DNA of 64,000 bases, from positions 372,001 through 436,000 of the forward strand of contig CAWAPD010000002.1 in NCBI GenBank assembly GCA_963783865.1, in the 5' to 3' direction. The translations under genes were made by a program, and so were the position numbers. The notes beneath the pieces are model-generated. The model saw nothing but the letters and a program-made list of their open reading frames with translations, was not told the origin of the DNA and did no database searches. Of the stretch, positions 26,899 through 34,441 are shown one piece after another; position 1 is the stretch's first letter, and every line of letters begins with the position of its first letter. Source of the stretch: CAWAPD01 sp963783865 (GTDB taxonomy: Bacteria > Actinomycetota > Thermoleophilia > UBA2241).

Positions 26899-26971
26899 TG
26901 GCGGGGAGTGCGGGAGTCACACCCGCCTGCGTGGATTTAGAGTCCACGCTGATCCTTCCGATCGACCCCCC
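26899..26971 (-). tRNA. pylT: tRNA-Pyl (anticodon CUA)
   Basis: This 73-nt tRNA, CCA included, reads leftward. It folds with a 7-bp acceptor stem (GGGGGGU with ACUCCCC, one G-U), a single base before the D stem, a 4-bp D stem GAUC/GAUC with a 5-nt loop, a 6-bp anticodon stem (CGUGGA/UCCACG) with loop CUCUAAA, a 3-nt variable loop CAG, and a 5-bp T stem (GCGGG/CCCGC) with loop UGUGACU lacking TPsiC. The discriminator is G and CCA is encoded. The one-base D-acceptor junction, long anticodon stem, tiny D loop and short variable loop are hallmarks of tRNA-Pyl. Confidence 0.97.
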
Positions 26972-26981
26972 GCGTCCGTCA

Positions 26982-27009
26982 AGGCTACCGCATGCCGGAG
27001 AGGTGACAA
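26982..27009 (-). promoter_or_regulatory. Promoter of pylT
   Basis: TTGTCA (27004-27009), 16-bp spacer ending CGG, TAGCCT (26982-26987), reading leftward. The predicted start is about 4 bases before the mature tRNA 5' end. Confidence 0.6.
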
Positions 27010-27020
27010 AGTCGGGACCG

Positions 27021-27075
27021 CTCGCGCTGCGCGAGGAATCGACGGACCGCGCGGGCGAGGAAACGAAGGACCGCG
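27021..27075. repeat. Inverted and direct repeats upstream of pylT
   Basis: CTCGCG-CTG-CGCGAG forms an inverted repeat at 27021-27035. Two 21-bp direct repeats (27031-27051 and 27055-27075) differ at two positions and have a 24-bp period. They lie 12-66 bp upstream of the pylT -35 element and could bind a regulator. Confidence 0.5.
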
Positions 27076-27117
27076 TCCGGCGGGTGGCGTGCGCCTGCCG
27101 GCGGAGCCGGACGCGGT
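27070..27117 (-). terminator. Hairpin after the GYD-domain gene
   Basis: A 12-bp perfect outer stem (27070-27081 with 27106-27117) starts 14 bases after the UAG stop. It separates the pylBCD-GYD direction from the pylT promoter. Confidence 0.5.
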
Positions 27118-27131
27118 GCGCCCCGCGTGCG

Positions 27132-27425
27132 CTACGAGAGCGCCTTGACGATCGCTCCCGCCTGGTCCTGGCTGAAGGCCTTGAGGGCCTCGGTCCTCAC
27201 GTTGCCCTCCGCCCCGAGGCCGAGCGCGAACGCCGCCGCGACCTCGTCGTTGGGCGCCTCGCCGATCGTGACGATGTCGTACTGGCCCATCGTCAGGTAG
27301 AAGGCGACCATCTTGCCGCCCATCCGCTCCCACATCGCGATCGCCTTCTCGACGCGGGCAGGGAGGTTCTTGACGTCCTTGATGCCCTGGTCCGTGAACT
27401 TCATCAGCGTGACGTAGGTCGCCAC
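27132..27425 (-). CDS. GYD-domain protein
   Basis: This 97-residue protein has a single GYD domain (ferredoxin-like alpha-beta fold), with the characteristic GQYDIVTIGEAPNDE block near residue 47 and ALGLGAEGNVRTEALKAF. The function of the family is unknown; it has no transmembrane or catalytic motif. GTG at 27425 follows an AAGGGGG-like site. It has its own likely promoter after pylD. Its occurrence directly behind pylBCD may be incidental. The stop is UAG. Confidence 0.85.
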   Translation of the reverse strand: MATYVTLMKFTDQGIKDVKNLPARVEKAIAMWERMGGKMVAFYLTMGQYDIVTIGEAPNDEVAAAFALGLGAEGNVRTEALKAFSQDQAGAIVKALS

Positions 27426-27473
27426 CGCCTCACCCCCTTCGTTCCGCAGGCTGCCTGGTCGCCACCCGGCGCG

Positions 27474-27482
27474 ATGCTAGCA
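27474..27482 (-). promoter_or_regulatory. Extended -10 element before the GYD gene
   Basis: TGC-TAGCAT reads leftward, about 50 bases before the GTG start. No -35 match. Confidence 0.4.
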
Positions 27483-27539
27483 CCGGGCAACGGTGGGCGA
27501 GCGTGGAGGAGGGCGACGCCGGCGACCGGCGCCGCGGCG

Positions 27540-28361
27540 TCAGGCGGGCGGGAGCAGCAGGGCGCGGACGGCCATGGCGGCCACGCCGAGGGCGAGCGGC
27601 TCGTGCACGAGCCGCTCGCCCAGCAGCGCGGCCGCCTCGGTGGTCACGCCGCAGGGCATCCCGGGCGCCGCGACGACCGAGTCCGGCGTCACCCACGACG
27701 CCGGCACGATGTCGGGCACCGGCGTGGCGTCGAAGACGAGCCGGCAGCGGGCCAGGCCGTCGGCCGTCAGCGCCACCGTCTCGAACCCGGCGGCCTCGGC
27801 GGCGGCGCGGCGCGCCGCGTCGGGCTCGGCGACCAGCACGGTCGCGCCGAGCCCGGCCAGCCGTGACGCCGCCAGAGGGCCGACGCGGCCGTAGCCCATG
27901 ACCAGCACCGGCTTGCCGGCGACCCCGCCCGAACCGGCGTCGAGCGCCGCCGCGTACGCGTCGGCGGTGCCGCGGTCGTTCTCGGCCCAGCCTCCCCGGG
28001 CGAGGTTGAACGCCAGGAGCCTGTCGTCGTCGGCCGCGATCGCCAGCGTGTCGCCCCCGTCGAGCGCCTCGTAGAACCCGTTGATGTTGGCGGCGGCCGT
28101 GACCCGCGCCTCGCAGCCGAGGAACGCGAGGATGGCCCGGACGCACTCCGTGAAGCCGCTGATGACGCCCTCGCCGCTGGTGATCGGCACGGCGACCGCG
28201 CGTGTGTGGTCGAGGGCTGCGCGCGCCTCGCTCTCGTCCACCCCGCACGCCCTGGCCGCCACGCCCACGAACCCGAGACCGGTGAGCCGTACGAGTCTGC
28301 GCTCGACGGCTTCCAACTCGGCCGTCAGGCCCCGCACGTCGCTCTCGACGAGCCTGGTCAT
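27540..28361 (-). CDS. pylD: Pyrrolysine biosynthesis protein PylD
   Basis: This 273-residue enzyme oxidises 3-methylornithyl-N6-lysine with NAD+; the product cyclises to pyrrolysine. An N-terminal helical domain (1-130) carries VPITSGEGVISGFTECV and AANINGFYEAL; the Rossmann domain has VMGYGRVGPLAASRL near residue 155-170 and ends with the conserved PGMPCGVTTEAA stretch. The length matches archaeal PylD (about 260). The ATG at 28361 overlaps the pylC stop by one base. Third gene of the pylBCD operon. Confidence 0.95.
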   Translation of the reverse strand: MTRLVESDVRGLTAELEAVERRLVRLTGLGFVGVAARACGVDESEARAALDHTRAVAVPITSGEGVISGFTECVRAILAFLGCEARVTAAANINGFYEALDGGDTLAIAADDDRLLAFNLARGGWAENDRGTADAYAAALDAGSGGVAGKPVLVMGYGRVGPLAASRLAGLGATVLVAEPDAARRAAAEAAGFETVALTADGLARCRLVFDATPVPDIVPASWVTPDSVVAAPGMPCGVTTEAAALLGERLVHEPLALGVAAMAVRALLLPPA

Positions 28362-29545
28362 CACACGCCCGCCATGCTCGGCACGCCCTCGGGCGCCACG
28401 GTCAGGCCGTGCTCGGCGGCCAGGCGCGCCACGGCCTCCTCGGCCCTGGCGCGCGCCGCCGGCAGATCGGCGCCGCGCGTCATCAGGATGGCCCGCCATT
28501 CGCGGTCGCCGGTCTCGTGGTCGGTCAGCACCACGTCGGCGCCCCAGAGGCCGTCGCGCCGCGTCAGGGCCCGTGCCCCACCGATCACGTGCTCGCCCAG
28601 GACCTCGACGACGCCGTCGCGCACCAGCACGTGCTCGTACACGGCGCCGCGCAGCGGCCGCGGAGCGGCCGCCGGCGGCGCCTCCCCGAGGAACGTCTCG
28701 ACCGTCAGCGCCAGCAGGTTCACGTCGGAGGCGTGGAAGACGCAGGCCGGGGTCTGGCTGGGCAGGCGCGCGTCGACCTCGAGGACCTTGGGCGTGCCGT
28801 CGGCGGCGACCATCACCTCGACGTCCATCACCCCGTGCAGGCCGATCCCGCGCGCCAGCACGTCGGTCACCTCGCGGAACCGTTCGATGGTCGCGGCGGT
28901 GACGACCCCGGCGGGCTCGACCGGCGCGGTCACCCGCTTGCAGTCGTAGGCCGCGTCGAACTCCAGATCGGTCGTGAGCAGCACGTTCGTCTCGTCGCCC
29001 CAGGCCACGACCTCGAGCGAGAGCGACGGCCCGGGGACGTACTCTTCGACGACCACGCCCCCGCCCTCCGCCGCCAGCCCGGCGCGCAGCAGGGCCAGCT
29101 CCGGTTCGGAGCGGGCCAGGCGCACGCCCTGGCTGCCGCTGCCGACGCTGGGCTTGACGATGGCCGGGAAGCCGCAGGCCGGCCAGGGTTCGGGTCGCGG
29201 CACGTCGAGGCGCGCGAACAGGTCGTTGGAAGCCAGCTTGGAGGAGCTCACCTTGTACGACTCGAGGTCGAACAGCAGCGGCACGCCCCACGTGGGCGCC
29301 ATGCGCGCGAGGCAGGCGAGCGTGGCCATGTCTTCGCACGTCGGCAGCACGGCGTCGCACCCGGTCAGGACCTCGCGGGCGCGCAGGACGTCGGTGGTGA
29401 CGTCGAAGACGTGGGTCTCGGAGACGAGCCCGGACGCCGGGCGGCCGGGGCGCCGGTCGATCAGGACGACGTCGAACCCGGCCTCCTGGGCGAGATACGC
29501 GGCCTCGGTGCCCTGCAGCTTGCCGCCGACGACGGCGAGCTTCAT
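28361..29545 (-). CDS. pylC: Pyrrolysine biosynthesis ligase PylC
   Basis: This 394-residue ATP-grasp ligase joins 3-methylornithine to the epsilon-amino group of lysine. The N-terminal Rossmann-like domain (VVGGKLQGTEAAYLA) is followed by the ATP-grasp core with FPAIVKPSVGSGSQGV near residue 127-142, the EEYVPGPSLSLEV segment and the metal-binding DVEVMV and KVLEVDARLPSQTP blocks. The ATG at 29545 overlaps the pylB stop as ATGA. It is slightly longer than archaeal PylC (about 365) because of a C-terminal helical extension. Confidence 0.95.
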   Translation of the reverse strand: MKLAVVGGKLQGTEAAYLAQEAGFDVVLIDRRPGRPASGLVSETHVFDVTTDVLRAREVLTGCDAVLPTCEDMATLACLARMAPTWGVPLLFDLESYKVSSSKLASNDLFARLDVPRPEPWPACGFPAIVKPSVGSGSQGVRLARSEPELALLRAGLAAEGGGVVVEEYVPGPSLSLEVVAWGDETNVLLTTDLEFDAAYDCKRVTAPVEPAGVVTAATIERFREVTDVLARGIGLHGVMDVEVMVAADGTPKVLEVDARLPSQTPACVFHASDVNLLALTVETFLGEAPPAAAPRPLRGAVYEHVLVRDGVVEVLGEHVIGGARALTRRDGLWGADVVLTDHETGDREWRAILMTRGADLPAARARAEEAVARLAAEHGLTVAPEGVPSMAGV

Positions 29546-30627
29546 GCGAGCGTGGCGGCGGCGCGGCGGCGCGCCTGGTCGACCCAGCTCATGTACTCGT
29601 CGGGCGCGCCGCCGCGCAGCCCCATCGCCGCCAGGCGTGCGCGCACCTCTCCGGCCGTGCGCAGCCCTTCGTCGATGTCGAGCTCGGACTGCGAGACGCC
29701 GGCCAGGCCGGATTCCGCCGGGACGAGCGACGTGACCACGTTGGCGCCGGCGTCGATGCGCGGCTCGAGGCCGCGGATGCCGTCGACGTCGAGCGAGGCG
29801 GGGATCAGCCTGTCGGGCATCGTCAGGCGCATCGTCGCGATGGCCAGCAGCTCGCCCACCCTGCCGTCGCTGTGGAAGCCGGCCAGCGGCGTGCCGCGCT
29901 GCGGCACGAAGGTCATCACCCGCACCTGCTGGACCGGCTCCTCGCGCATCGCGGCGAGCGAGACGGCGCGCTCCCCGAGGCTCTCCCCCGTGCCGAGCAG
30001 CAGCCCGTCCTCGACCAGCATGCCGAGCGCGTGGGCGGCGTTGCGCGCCGCGACGCGCTCGTCGAAACTCTGCCCCACACGCAGGCGCGAGTACGCGTCG
30101 CGGACGTGGGTCTCCTGGTAGCAGGCGTACCAGTCCGAGCCGGCATCGCGCAGGCGTTCGAGCACACCGGCGTCGACCACGCCCGGCGAGATCATCACCG
30201 GCAGCCCCGTCGCGTCCTTGACGGCGGCCACCAGCTCGACGAGCCCGTCGAAATCGCCGGTCTCGAAGAACACGGGGTCCTCGCCCATGGTCAGGTCGAT
30301 CAGCTGCACGCCGGTGTCGGCGAGGCCCTGGGCGATGGCCACGACCTCGTCGAGCGTCTTGCGGTAGCGCGGGCTCTCCAGATTGCCGCGCCGGTACAGG
30401 CAGAAAGCGCAGTGATTGCGGCAGTAGGTCGAGAAGTAGACGAACCCATAGAGGAAGACCGCGTCGCCGAAGTGCCGGGCCCGCAACTCGCGCGCGGCCG
30501 CGAACACGAGCTCGCGGCTCTCCTCGTCTTCGATCGACAGCAGGCTCGCGATCCCGGACTCGTCCGGTCCCAGGCCGGCCAGCGCGCGGTCGACGATCTC
30601 CCGGATCACGTGCGGTTCAGAACGCAT
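29542..30627 (-). CDS. pylB: 3-methylornithine synthase PylB (radical SAM)
   Basis: This 361-residue radical SAM mutase converts lysine to (3R)-3-methyl-D-ornithine, the first step of pyrrolysine synthesis. The CxxxCxxC motif sits at Cys69, Cys73 and Cys76 in YCRNHCAFCLYRR, as in the BioB/PylB group; IDLTMGEDP, YACYQETH and MTFVPQRGTPL blocks follow. The length matches Methanosarcina PylB (350). ATG at 30627 begins the pylB-pylC-pylD operon. The 5' leader contains a 17-bp direct repeat. Confidence 0.96.
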   Translation of the reverse strand: MRSEPHVIREIVDRALAGLGPDESGIASLLSIEDEESRELVFAAARELRARHFGDAVFLYGFVYFSTYCRNHCAFCLYRRGNLESPRYRKTLDEVVAIAQGLADTGVQLIDLTMGEDPVFFETGDFDGLVELVAAVKDATGLPVMISPGVVDAGVLERLRDAGSDWYACYQETHVRDAYSRLRVGQSFDERVAARNAAHALGMLVEDGLLLGTGESLGERAVSLAAMREEPVQQVRVMTFVPQRGTPLAGFHSDGRVGELLAIATMRLTMPDRLIPASLDVDGIRGLEPRIDAGANVVTSLVPAESGLAGVSQSELDIDEGLRTAGEVRARLAAMGLRGGAPDEYMSWVDQARRRAAATLA

Positions 30628-30653
30628 GTCGTACGACCCCCCAGGTCTTCAGA

Positions 30654-30701
30654 CGGCGCCTTCGGCGTACCGGCCTCTCCCGGCCGGCGCCTCCGGCGTA
30701 C
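30654..30701 (-). repeat. 17-bp direct repeat in the pylB leader
   Basis: Copies at 30654-30670 and 30685-30701 differ at one base and are 31 bp apart, three helical turns. Each can fold as a small CGCC-nnn-GGCG hairpin. They fall in the predicted transcript just before pylB. Confidence 0.55.
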
Positions 30702-30706
30702 AGGCG

Positions 30707-30712
30707 AGTTTA
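30707..30712 (-). promoter_or_regulatory. Candidate -10 element of pylBCD
   Basis: GGG-TAAACT reads leftward, between the nitroreductase stop and the leader repeats. No -35 match; transcription from the nitroreductase gene is also possible. Confidence 0.35.
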
Positions 30713-30725
30713 CCCGCGGCCGCAC

Positions 30726-31370
30726 CTACAAGAAACGGAGACATCCGTCTACGGGCGCGCGGCGGGTCGCGTGCACGCGACCCGCCGCGCGCCCCACCGG
30801 GACGAGCGCGACCAGGCGAGCCGCAGGCTCGACACCGAGGATGGCCTCGAGCTCCGGGGCGGCGATCACCGGCGCGCTCATCCAGCAGGAACCGTAGCCC
30901 AAGGTGTATACGGCCGTGCAGAGCAGCTGCACGGCCGCCCCCACGCTCTGCAGGTCGGGCCGCTGCCGCAGCCGGTCGTGCTCCTCGAGCGTCACGCCGC
31001 GCGCGGCCAGCAGGCGGTCGAGCTTCGCCTCGTAAGGCAGGGCCAGCACCGCGATCGTGAGCGGCGCGTCGGCGAAGAACAGGCTCGACGACATGACGGC
31101 CTTCACGTCGCCGCCGAGCCCGGCCGCCTCGGGCCAGTCGGCGATCGCGGCGAGCTTCGCCTCGATCGCCGCCCGCATCCGGGCCAGCACCTCACGGTCC
31201 TCGACGGCCACGAAGCGCCACATCTGGGCGTTGCCGGCGTTGGCCGCCAGGGTCGCCAGGCGCACCATCTCGCGCACGTCGTCGCGCGGGACCGGCTCGC
31301 CGGTGAACCGGCGCACGCTGTGCCGGCCTTCGACCGCCTCGCGGAAGCTCATCTCGTCGGGTCCGCTCAC
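30726..31370 (-). CDS. Nitroreductase family flavoprotein
   Basis: This 214-residue FMN-dependent oxidoreductase has the family start FREAVEGRHSVRRFTGEPV (FMN-binding Arg/Ser near residues 16-20), AANAGNAQMWRFVAV, and the C-terminal GYGSCWMSAP segment. It uses NAD(P)H to reduce an unknown substrate. GTG at 31370 coincides with the predicted transcription start (leaderless); the internal ATG at 31352 is an alternative. The gene is directly upstream of pylB on the same strand, but known pyrrolysine synthesis needs no nitroreductase. The stop is UAG. Confidence 0.85.
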   Translation of the reverse strand: MSGPDEMSFREAVEGRHSVRRFTGEPVPRDDVREMVRLATLAANAGNAQMWRFVAVEDREVLARMRAAIEAKLAAIADWPEAAGLGGDVKAVMSSSLFFADAPLTIAVLALPYEAKLDRLLAARGVTLEEHDRLRQRPDLQSVGAAVQLLCTAVYTLGYGSCWMSAPVIAAPELEAILGVEPAARLVALVPVGRAAGRVHATRRAPVDGCLRFL

Positions 31371-31376
31371 GCGGCT

Positions 31377-31385
31377 ATCGTAGCA
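31377..31385 (-). promoter_or_regulatory. Extended -10 promoter of the nitroreductase gene
   Basis: TGC-TACGAT reads leftward; a start 7 bases downstream coincides with the GTG at 31370. Confidence 0.45.
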
Positions 31386-31411
31386 GCGCCCCAACGCGCC
31401 CGTGAGCGGCG

Positions 31412-31451
31412 GAGGGGGCGGGGTGCGGCTCCCGCCGCACCCCGCCCCCTC
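31412..31451 (-). terminator. Terminator of the AOR operon
   Basis: A perfect 18-bp stem (31412-31429 with 31434-31451), loop TCCC, 20 bases after the MoaD-like stop. Confidence 0.72.
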
Positions 31452-31471
31452 GGGACCGCCCGCTCCCGGCC

Positions 31472-31741
31472 TCAGCCGCCGGCGATCGGCGGCATCAGCC
31501 GCAGCTCGTCGCCCTCGTTCAGCGGCGTGTCCATCCCCTGGAGCTGCCTGACGTTGCGCCCGTTGAGGAAGATGCCGACGAACAGGCGGCCGTCTTCCTT
31601 GTAGACGCGCGGCCGCAGGCGCGGCTCGCGCGCGAGCAGGTCGTCGAGGGCCTCGCCGACCGTCGCGCCTTCGCACTCGGCCACCTTGGCGTCGTCGGGG
31701 TAGCTCACCCCGAGCGGCAGCTTCATGAACGCCTTGGGCAC
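31472..31741 (-). CDS. MoaD/ThiS-type sulfur carrier
   Basis: This 89-residue beta-grasp protein ends in the diagnostic Gly-Gly (MPPIAGG), which is adenylated and thiocarboxylated to deliver sulfur to molybdopterin. VFLNGRNV-type and GDELRLMPP segments match the fold. It is the last gene of an operon after AOR and its ferredoxin, so it probably serves the tungstopterin cofactor of that enzyme. ATG at 31741. Confidence 0.88.
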   Translation of the reverse strand: MPKAFMKLPLGVSYPDDAKVAECEGATVGEALDDLLAREPRLRPRVYKEDGRLFVGIFLNGRNVRQLQGMDTPLNEGDELRLMPPIAGG

Positions 31742-31775
31742 CGCGTCCTCCTTCTCGTGGTCGTCGGGCGCCTGG

Positions 31776-32279
31776 TCACGCCTGCGCGAGCATCGCCTTG
31801 TCGGCCTTGTCCAGCTTGAGGTCGACGGCGAAGACGTGCGGGTTCTGGCAGAACGTGATGCACTGCGGCGTGCCGTCGCAGAGGTCGCACTTGTAGGCGA
31901 CCTTGCGCTCGGGATGCTCGTGGATCACGCCGTACGGGCAGACGTCGTAGCAGTCGCCGCAGTTGGTGCACTTGTCCTCGTCGACGATCAGCACCTGGCC
32001 CTCTGTGACGCCCTCGAACTTCTCCTTGCTGTCGAAGGTCATGTCGAGGCTCAGCTTGACGGTGCGCGTCTCGATGGCTTCGTTGGGACACGCCTCCTGG
32101 CACTTGGCGCAGCCGGTCTGCAGGCAGGTGAAGCCCTTGATCTCGGCCGTCGTCGGGTTGCACTCGGAGCGCAGCCGCGCGACCGACGGCCGGTAGGCGC
32201 CCTCGTGGAAGGCCGAGCAGGCGAGCTCGCACATGTGGCAGCCCGTGCACTTCTTCTTCGAGATCATGACGTGTGGCAT
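31776..32279 (-). CDS. Four-cluster ferredoxin-type protein, AOR partner
   Basis: This 167-residue electron-transfer protein has cysteine groups for four [4Fe-4S] clusters: CTGCHMCELAC near the N-terminus, CLQTGCAKCQEAC, CTNCGDCYDVCP and CDLCDGTPQCITFC. It resembles the HycB/AorA-like subunits that carry electrons to or from aldehyde:ferredoxin oxidoreductase. It starts at an ATG after GGGAGAG, 28 bases behind the AOR stop. Cytoplasmic; no Tat signal. Confidence 0.9.
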   Translation of the reverse strand: MPHVMISKKKCTGCHMCELACSAFHEGAYRPSVARLRSECNPTTAEIKGFTCLQTGCAKCQEACPNEAIETRTVKLSLDMTFDSKEKFEGVTEGQVLIVDEDKCTNCGDCYDVCPYGVIHEHPERKVAYKCDLCDGTPQCITFCQNPHVFAVDLKLDKADKAMLAQA

Positions 32280-32307
32280 AAGGTCTCTCCCTATCCTTTC
32301 GGCCGGC

Positions 32308-34122
32308 CTACAGGCGGACGTCGACGCCGAGTTCGGCGAGCTTGGCCTCGCCGGGCACGCCCTTGGCGTCCCAGCCCCGCAGGGCGTAGTACTTGGCCAT
32401 GTTCTCGGCGAACGCCTTCTCGCCGATGGCCTTGCCGGCCGAGGGACCGTCCTTGTGGGCGCCGCTCTCGGCGTACAGCTTCTTCGGGATCGTGTCGACC
32501 TCGATGCCTTCGCGCAGGTTGAACAGGCGGCCGAGGTTCCAGATGCGCTCGCCCATCCGCATGACCTCGTCCTCGGTCACGTCGCGCCCGAGCACGTGCT
32601 TGAGCATCTGGGCGATCTGACCAGGGTCGACGGCCCAGAAGTCGCACCAGATGCCGCTGAACTTGATGGAGCTGAAGTTCTGCCCGATGAAGCCGTTGGT
32701 GATGTTGCCGCCGATCACCATCTCGGGCTTGTTCTCCATGCTGTCGGCCGGCAGGTTGCCCGACAGGATCTCGTCGCCGACCGGGTAGGCGCGCATATGG
32801 CAGCCGCCGCGGTCGGACGTGGCGTAGGCGAGGCTCATGCCGAAGGAGCCGCGCGGGTCGTAGCCCGGCATCTCCATGTTCTTGGCTTCCATCGAGAGTT
32901 CAGGGACGCCGTACTCTTCGCACAGCGCGCGCACGCCCTTCGCGAGGTCGGCGCCGACGCCCTGCTTCTTGGCGATCAGCTCGGGCATCTTCGCGTAGTG
33001 CTCGCCGTCGCCGAAGCGCACGCCGAAGTCGTGGATGCCCTTCTCGGTCAGGTCCATGGCGAGGCCGACGACGGCGCCCGACGAGATCGTGTCGAGACCC
33101 CACTGGTCGCACTCCTCGTTGAACTTCATGAGCGCGTCGATGTCGCCGATGCCGCAGTTGGCGCCGCAGAGGGCGATCGTCTCGTACTCCGGGCCCTCGC
33201 CGAACACCTCCTCGCCGCCCCACTTCGTGGCGTGCACGTTGCGGCAGGCGATGGCGCACTGGTAGCAGGCGCGCTTCTTGACGCGGATCTTGTGGAACGA
33301 CTCGGAGTTGATGTTCTTGGTGCCCTCGAAGCTGCCGGCCGACCAGTTGCGGGTCGGCAGGGCGCCGGCGCCGTCGACCAGGTCGACGAGGACGGGCGTG
33401 CCCTCTTCGTGCGCCCAGAGGTTGTCCTCGGTCAGCACGTAGTCGGTGTGGATGCGCTTCATGTCGGCGAGGAAGGCGAGCGCGTCGCCGACGGTGACGC
33501 TGCCGGTGCCGCGGATGGCGATGGCCTTCACGTTCTTGCTGCCCATGAGGGCGCCGTGACCGCCCCGGCCGGCCTTGTGGTACTGGTCGGTCGACAGGCA
33601 GGCCCACGGGTTGAGCGTCTCACCGGCGGGGCCGATCGAGAGGGTCTTGGCCTGGGGGTCGACGTCGGCCCGCATGGCCGCCTCGATCTCCGAGGTCTTC
33701 ATGCCCCAGTACTTGGGCTTGGCGGGCAGGAACTCGACGACGTCGTCCTTGATCGTGACGATCGTCGGTTCGGCGGCCTTGCCCACGACGATGATCGCGT
33801 CGTAGCCCGCGAACTTCATCTCGGGCGCGAACGAGCCGCCCACGTAGCTGTCGTTCAGGATGCCGGTGACGGGGCTCTTGGCGCCGACCACCAGGCGCGA
33901 GGCGGTCGTGACGTTGGTGCCGGCGAACGGCCCGGTCATGAGGAAGATCGGGTTCTCCGGCGACCATGGGTCGATCCTGGGAGGCACGTACTCCCACATG
34001 TAGCGCAGCAGCAGACCCTTGCCGCCGATGTACGTGCCGGCCCACTCCATGTTCAGGGGCTCGACGCGGGTGGTGCCGGCGCTCAGGTCGATCCAGAGCA
34101 CCTTGCCTGTGTAGAAGTCCAC
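32308..34122 (-). CDS. aor: Aldehyde ferredoxin oxidoreductase (tungsten)
   Basis: This 604-residue tungstopterin enzyme interconverts aldehydes and carboxylic acids with ferredoxin. It starts DFYTGKVLWIDLSAGTTR, followed by GGKGLLLRYMWE, the pterin-binding AGRGGHGALMGSKNVKAI, and the iron-sulfur cysteines CYQCAIAC near residue 280 with the fourth at CGANCG or CHMRAYP further on. Length is the family norm (605 in Pyrococcus). GTG at 34122 follows GGAGGT. It heads the operon AOR-ferredoxin-MoaD, divergent from modABC, which could import the metal. The stop is UAG. Confidence 0.94.
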   Translation of the reverse strand: MDFYTGKVLWIDLSAGTTRVEPLNMEWAGTYIGGKGLLLRYMWEYVPPRIDPWSPENPIFLMTGPFAGTNVTTASRLVVGAKSPVTGILNDSYVGGSFAPEMKFAGYDAIIVVGKAAEPTIVTIKDDVVEFLPAKPKYWGMKTSEIEAAMRADVDPQAKTLSIGPAGETLNPWACLSTDQYHKAGRGGHGALMGSKNVKAIAIRGTGSVTVGDALAFLADMKRIHTDYVLTEDNLWAHEEGTPVLVDLVDGAGALPTRNWSAGSFEGTKNINSESFHKIRVKKRACYQCAIACRNVHATKWGGEEVFGEGPEYETIALCGANCGIGDIDALMKFNEECDQWGLDTISSGAVVGLAMDLTEKGIHDFGVRFGDGEHYAKMPELIAKKQGVGADLAKGVRALCEEYGVPELSMEAKNMEMPGYDPRGSFGMSLAYATSDRGGCHMRAYPVGDEILSGNLPADSMENKPEMVIGGNITNGFIGQNFSSIKFSGIWCDFWAVDPGQIAQMLKHVLGRDVTEDEVMRMGERIWNLGRLFNLREGIEVDTIPKKLYAESGAHKDGPSAGKAIGEKAFAENMAKYYALRGWDAKGVPGEAKLAELGVDVRL

Positions 34123-34220
34123 TATGACCTCCTCGTCGGATGCCACGGCTCCCTCCGGAGGAGCCATGCCCCCAAGCCGGAAATCGATGAAGACCGGAGA
34201 TCGCCACGTACGGTCTGTCC

Positions 34221-34249
34221 ATCATAGCCAACCCGCCATGGCCCCTCAA
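34221..34249 (-). promoter_or_regulatory. Promoter of the AOR operon
   Basis: TTGAGG (34244-34249), 17-bp spacer, TATGAT (34221-34226), reading leftward, one of the best sigma-70 matches in the window. The 90-base leader contains a 7-bp hairpin (GGCTCCT with AGGAGCC-like arm) near the gene start. Confidence 0.65.
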
Positions 34250-34411
34250 CACGACGCGGGATCAGCGGATGGCGCTAAAGTCCAGCTTAACGCGACAAAT
34301 GGGCGGGGGCGGCGCCGGCGAGGCGCCACCCCTCGCCGACCCGTGGGAGCGGCTTTCGGTAGCAGTCGCGGCGTCTCCCGCGGCGGCTCGATGATGTCGG
34401 CCCCTCACCCC

Positions 34412-34441
34412 TTGCTCCGAGCGTCACGGGTCGACTAGTCT
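34412..34441 (+). promoter_or_regulatory. Promoter of modABC
   Basis: TTGCTC (34412-34417), 18-bp spacer, TAGTCT (34436-34441), reading rightward. Confidence 0.5.

Noticed and set aside
30726..31370. Nitroreductase as a pyrrolysine biosynthesis gene
   Set aside because: The established pathway needs only PylB, PylC and PylD; the gene has its own promoter signal.
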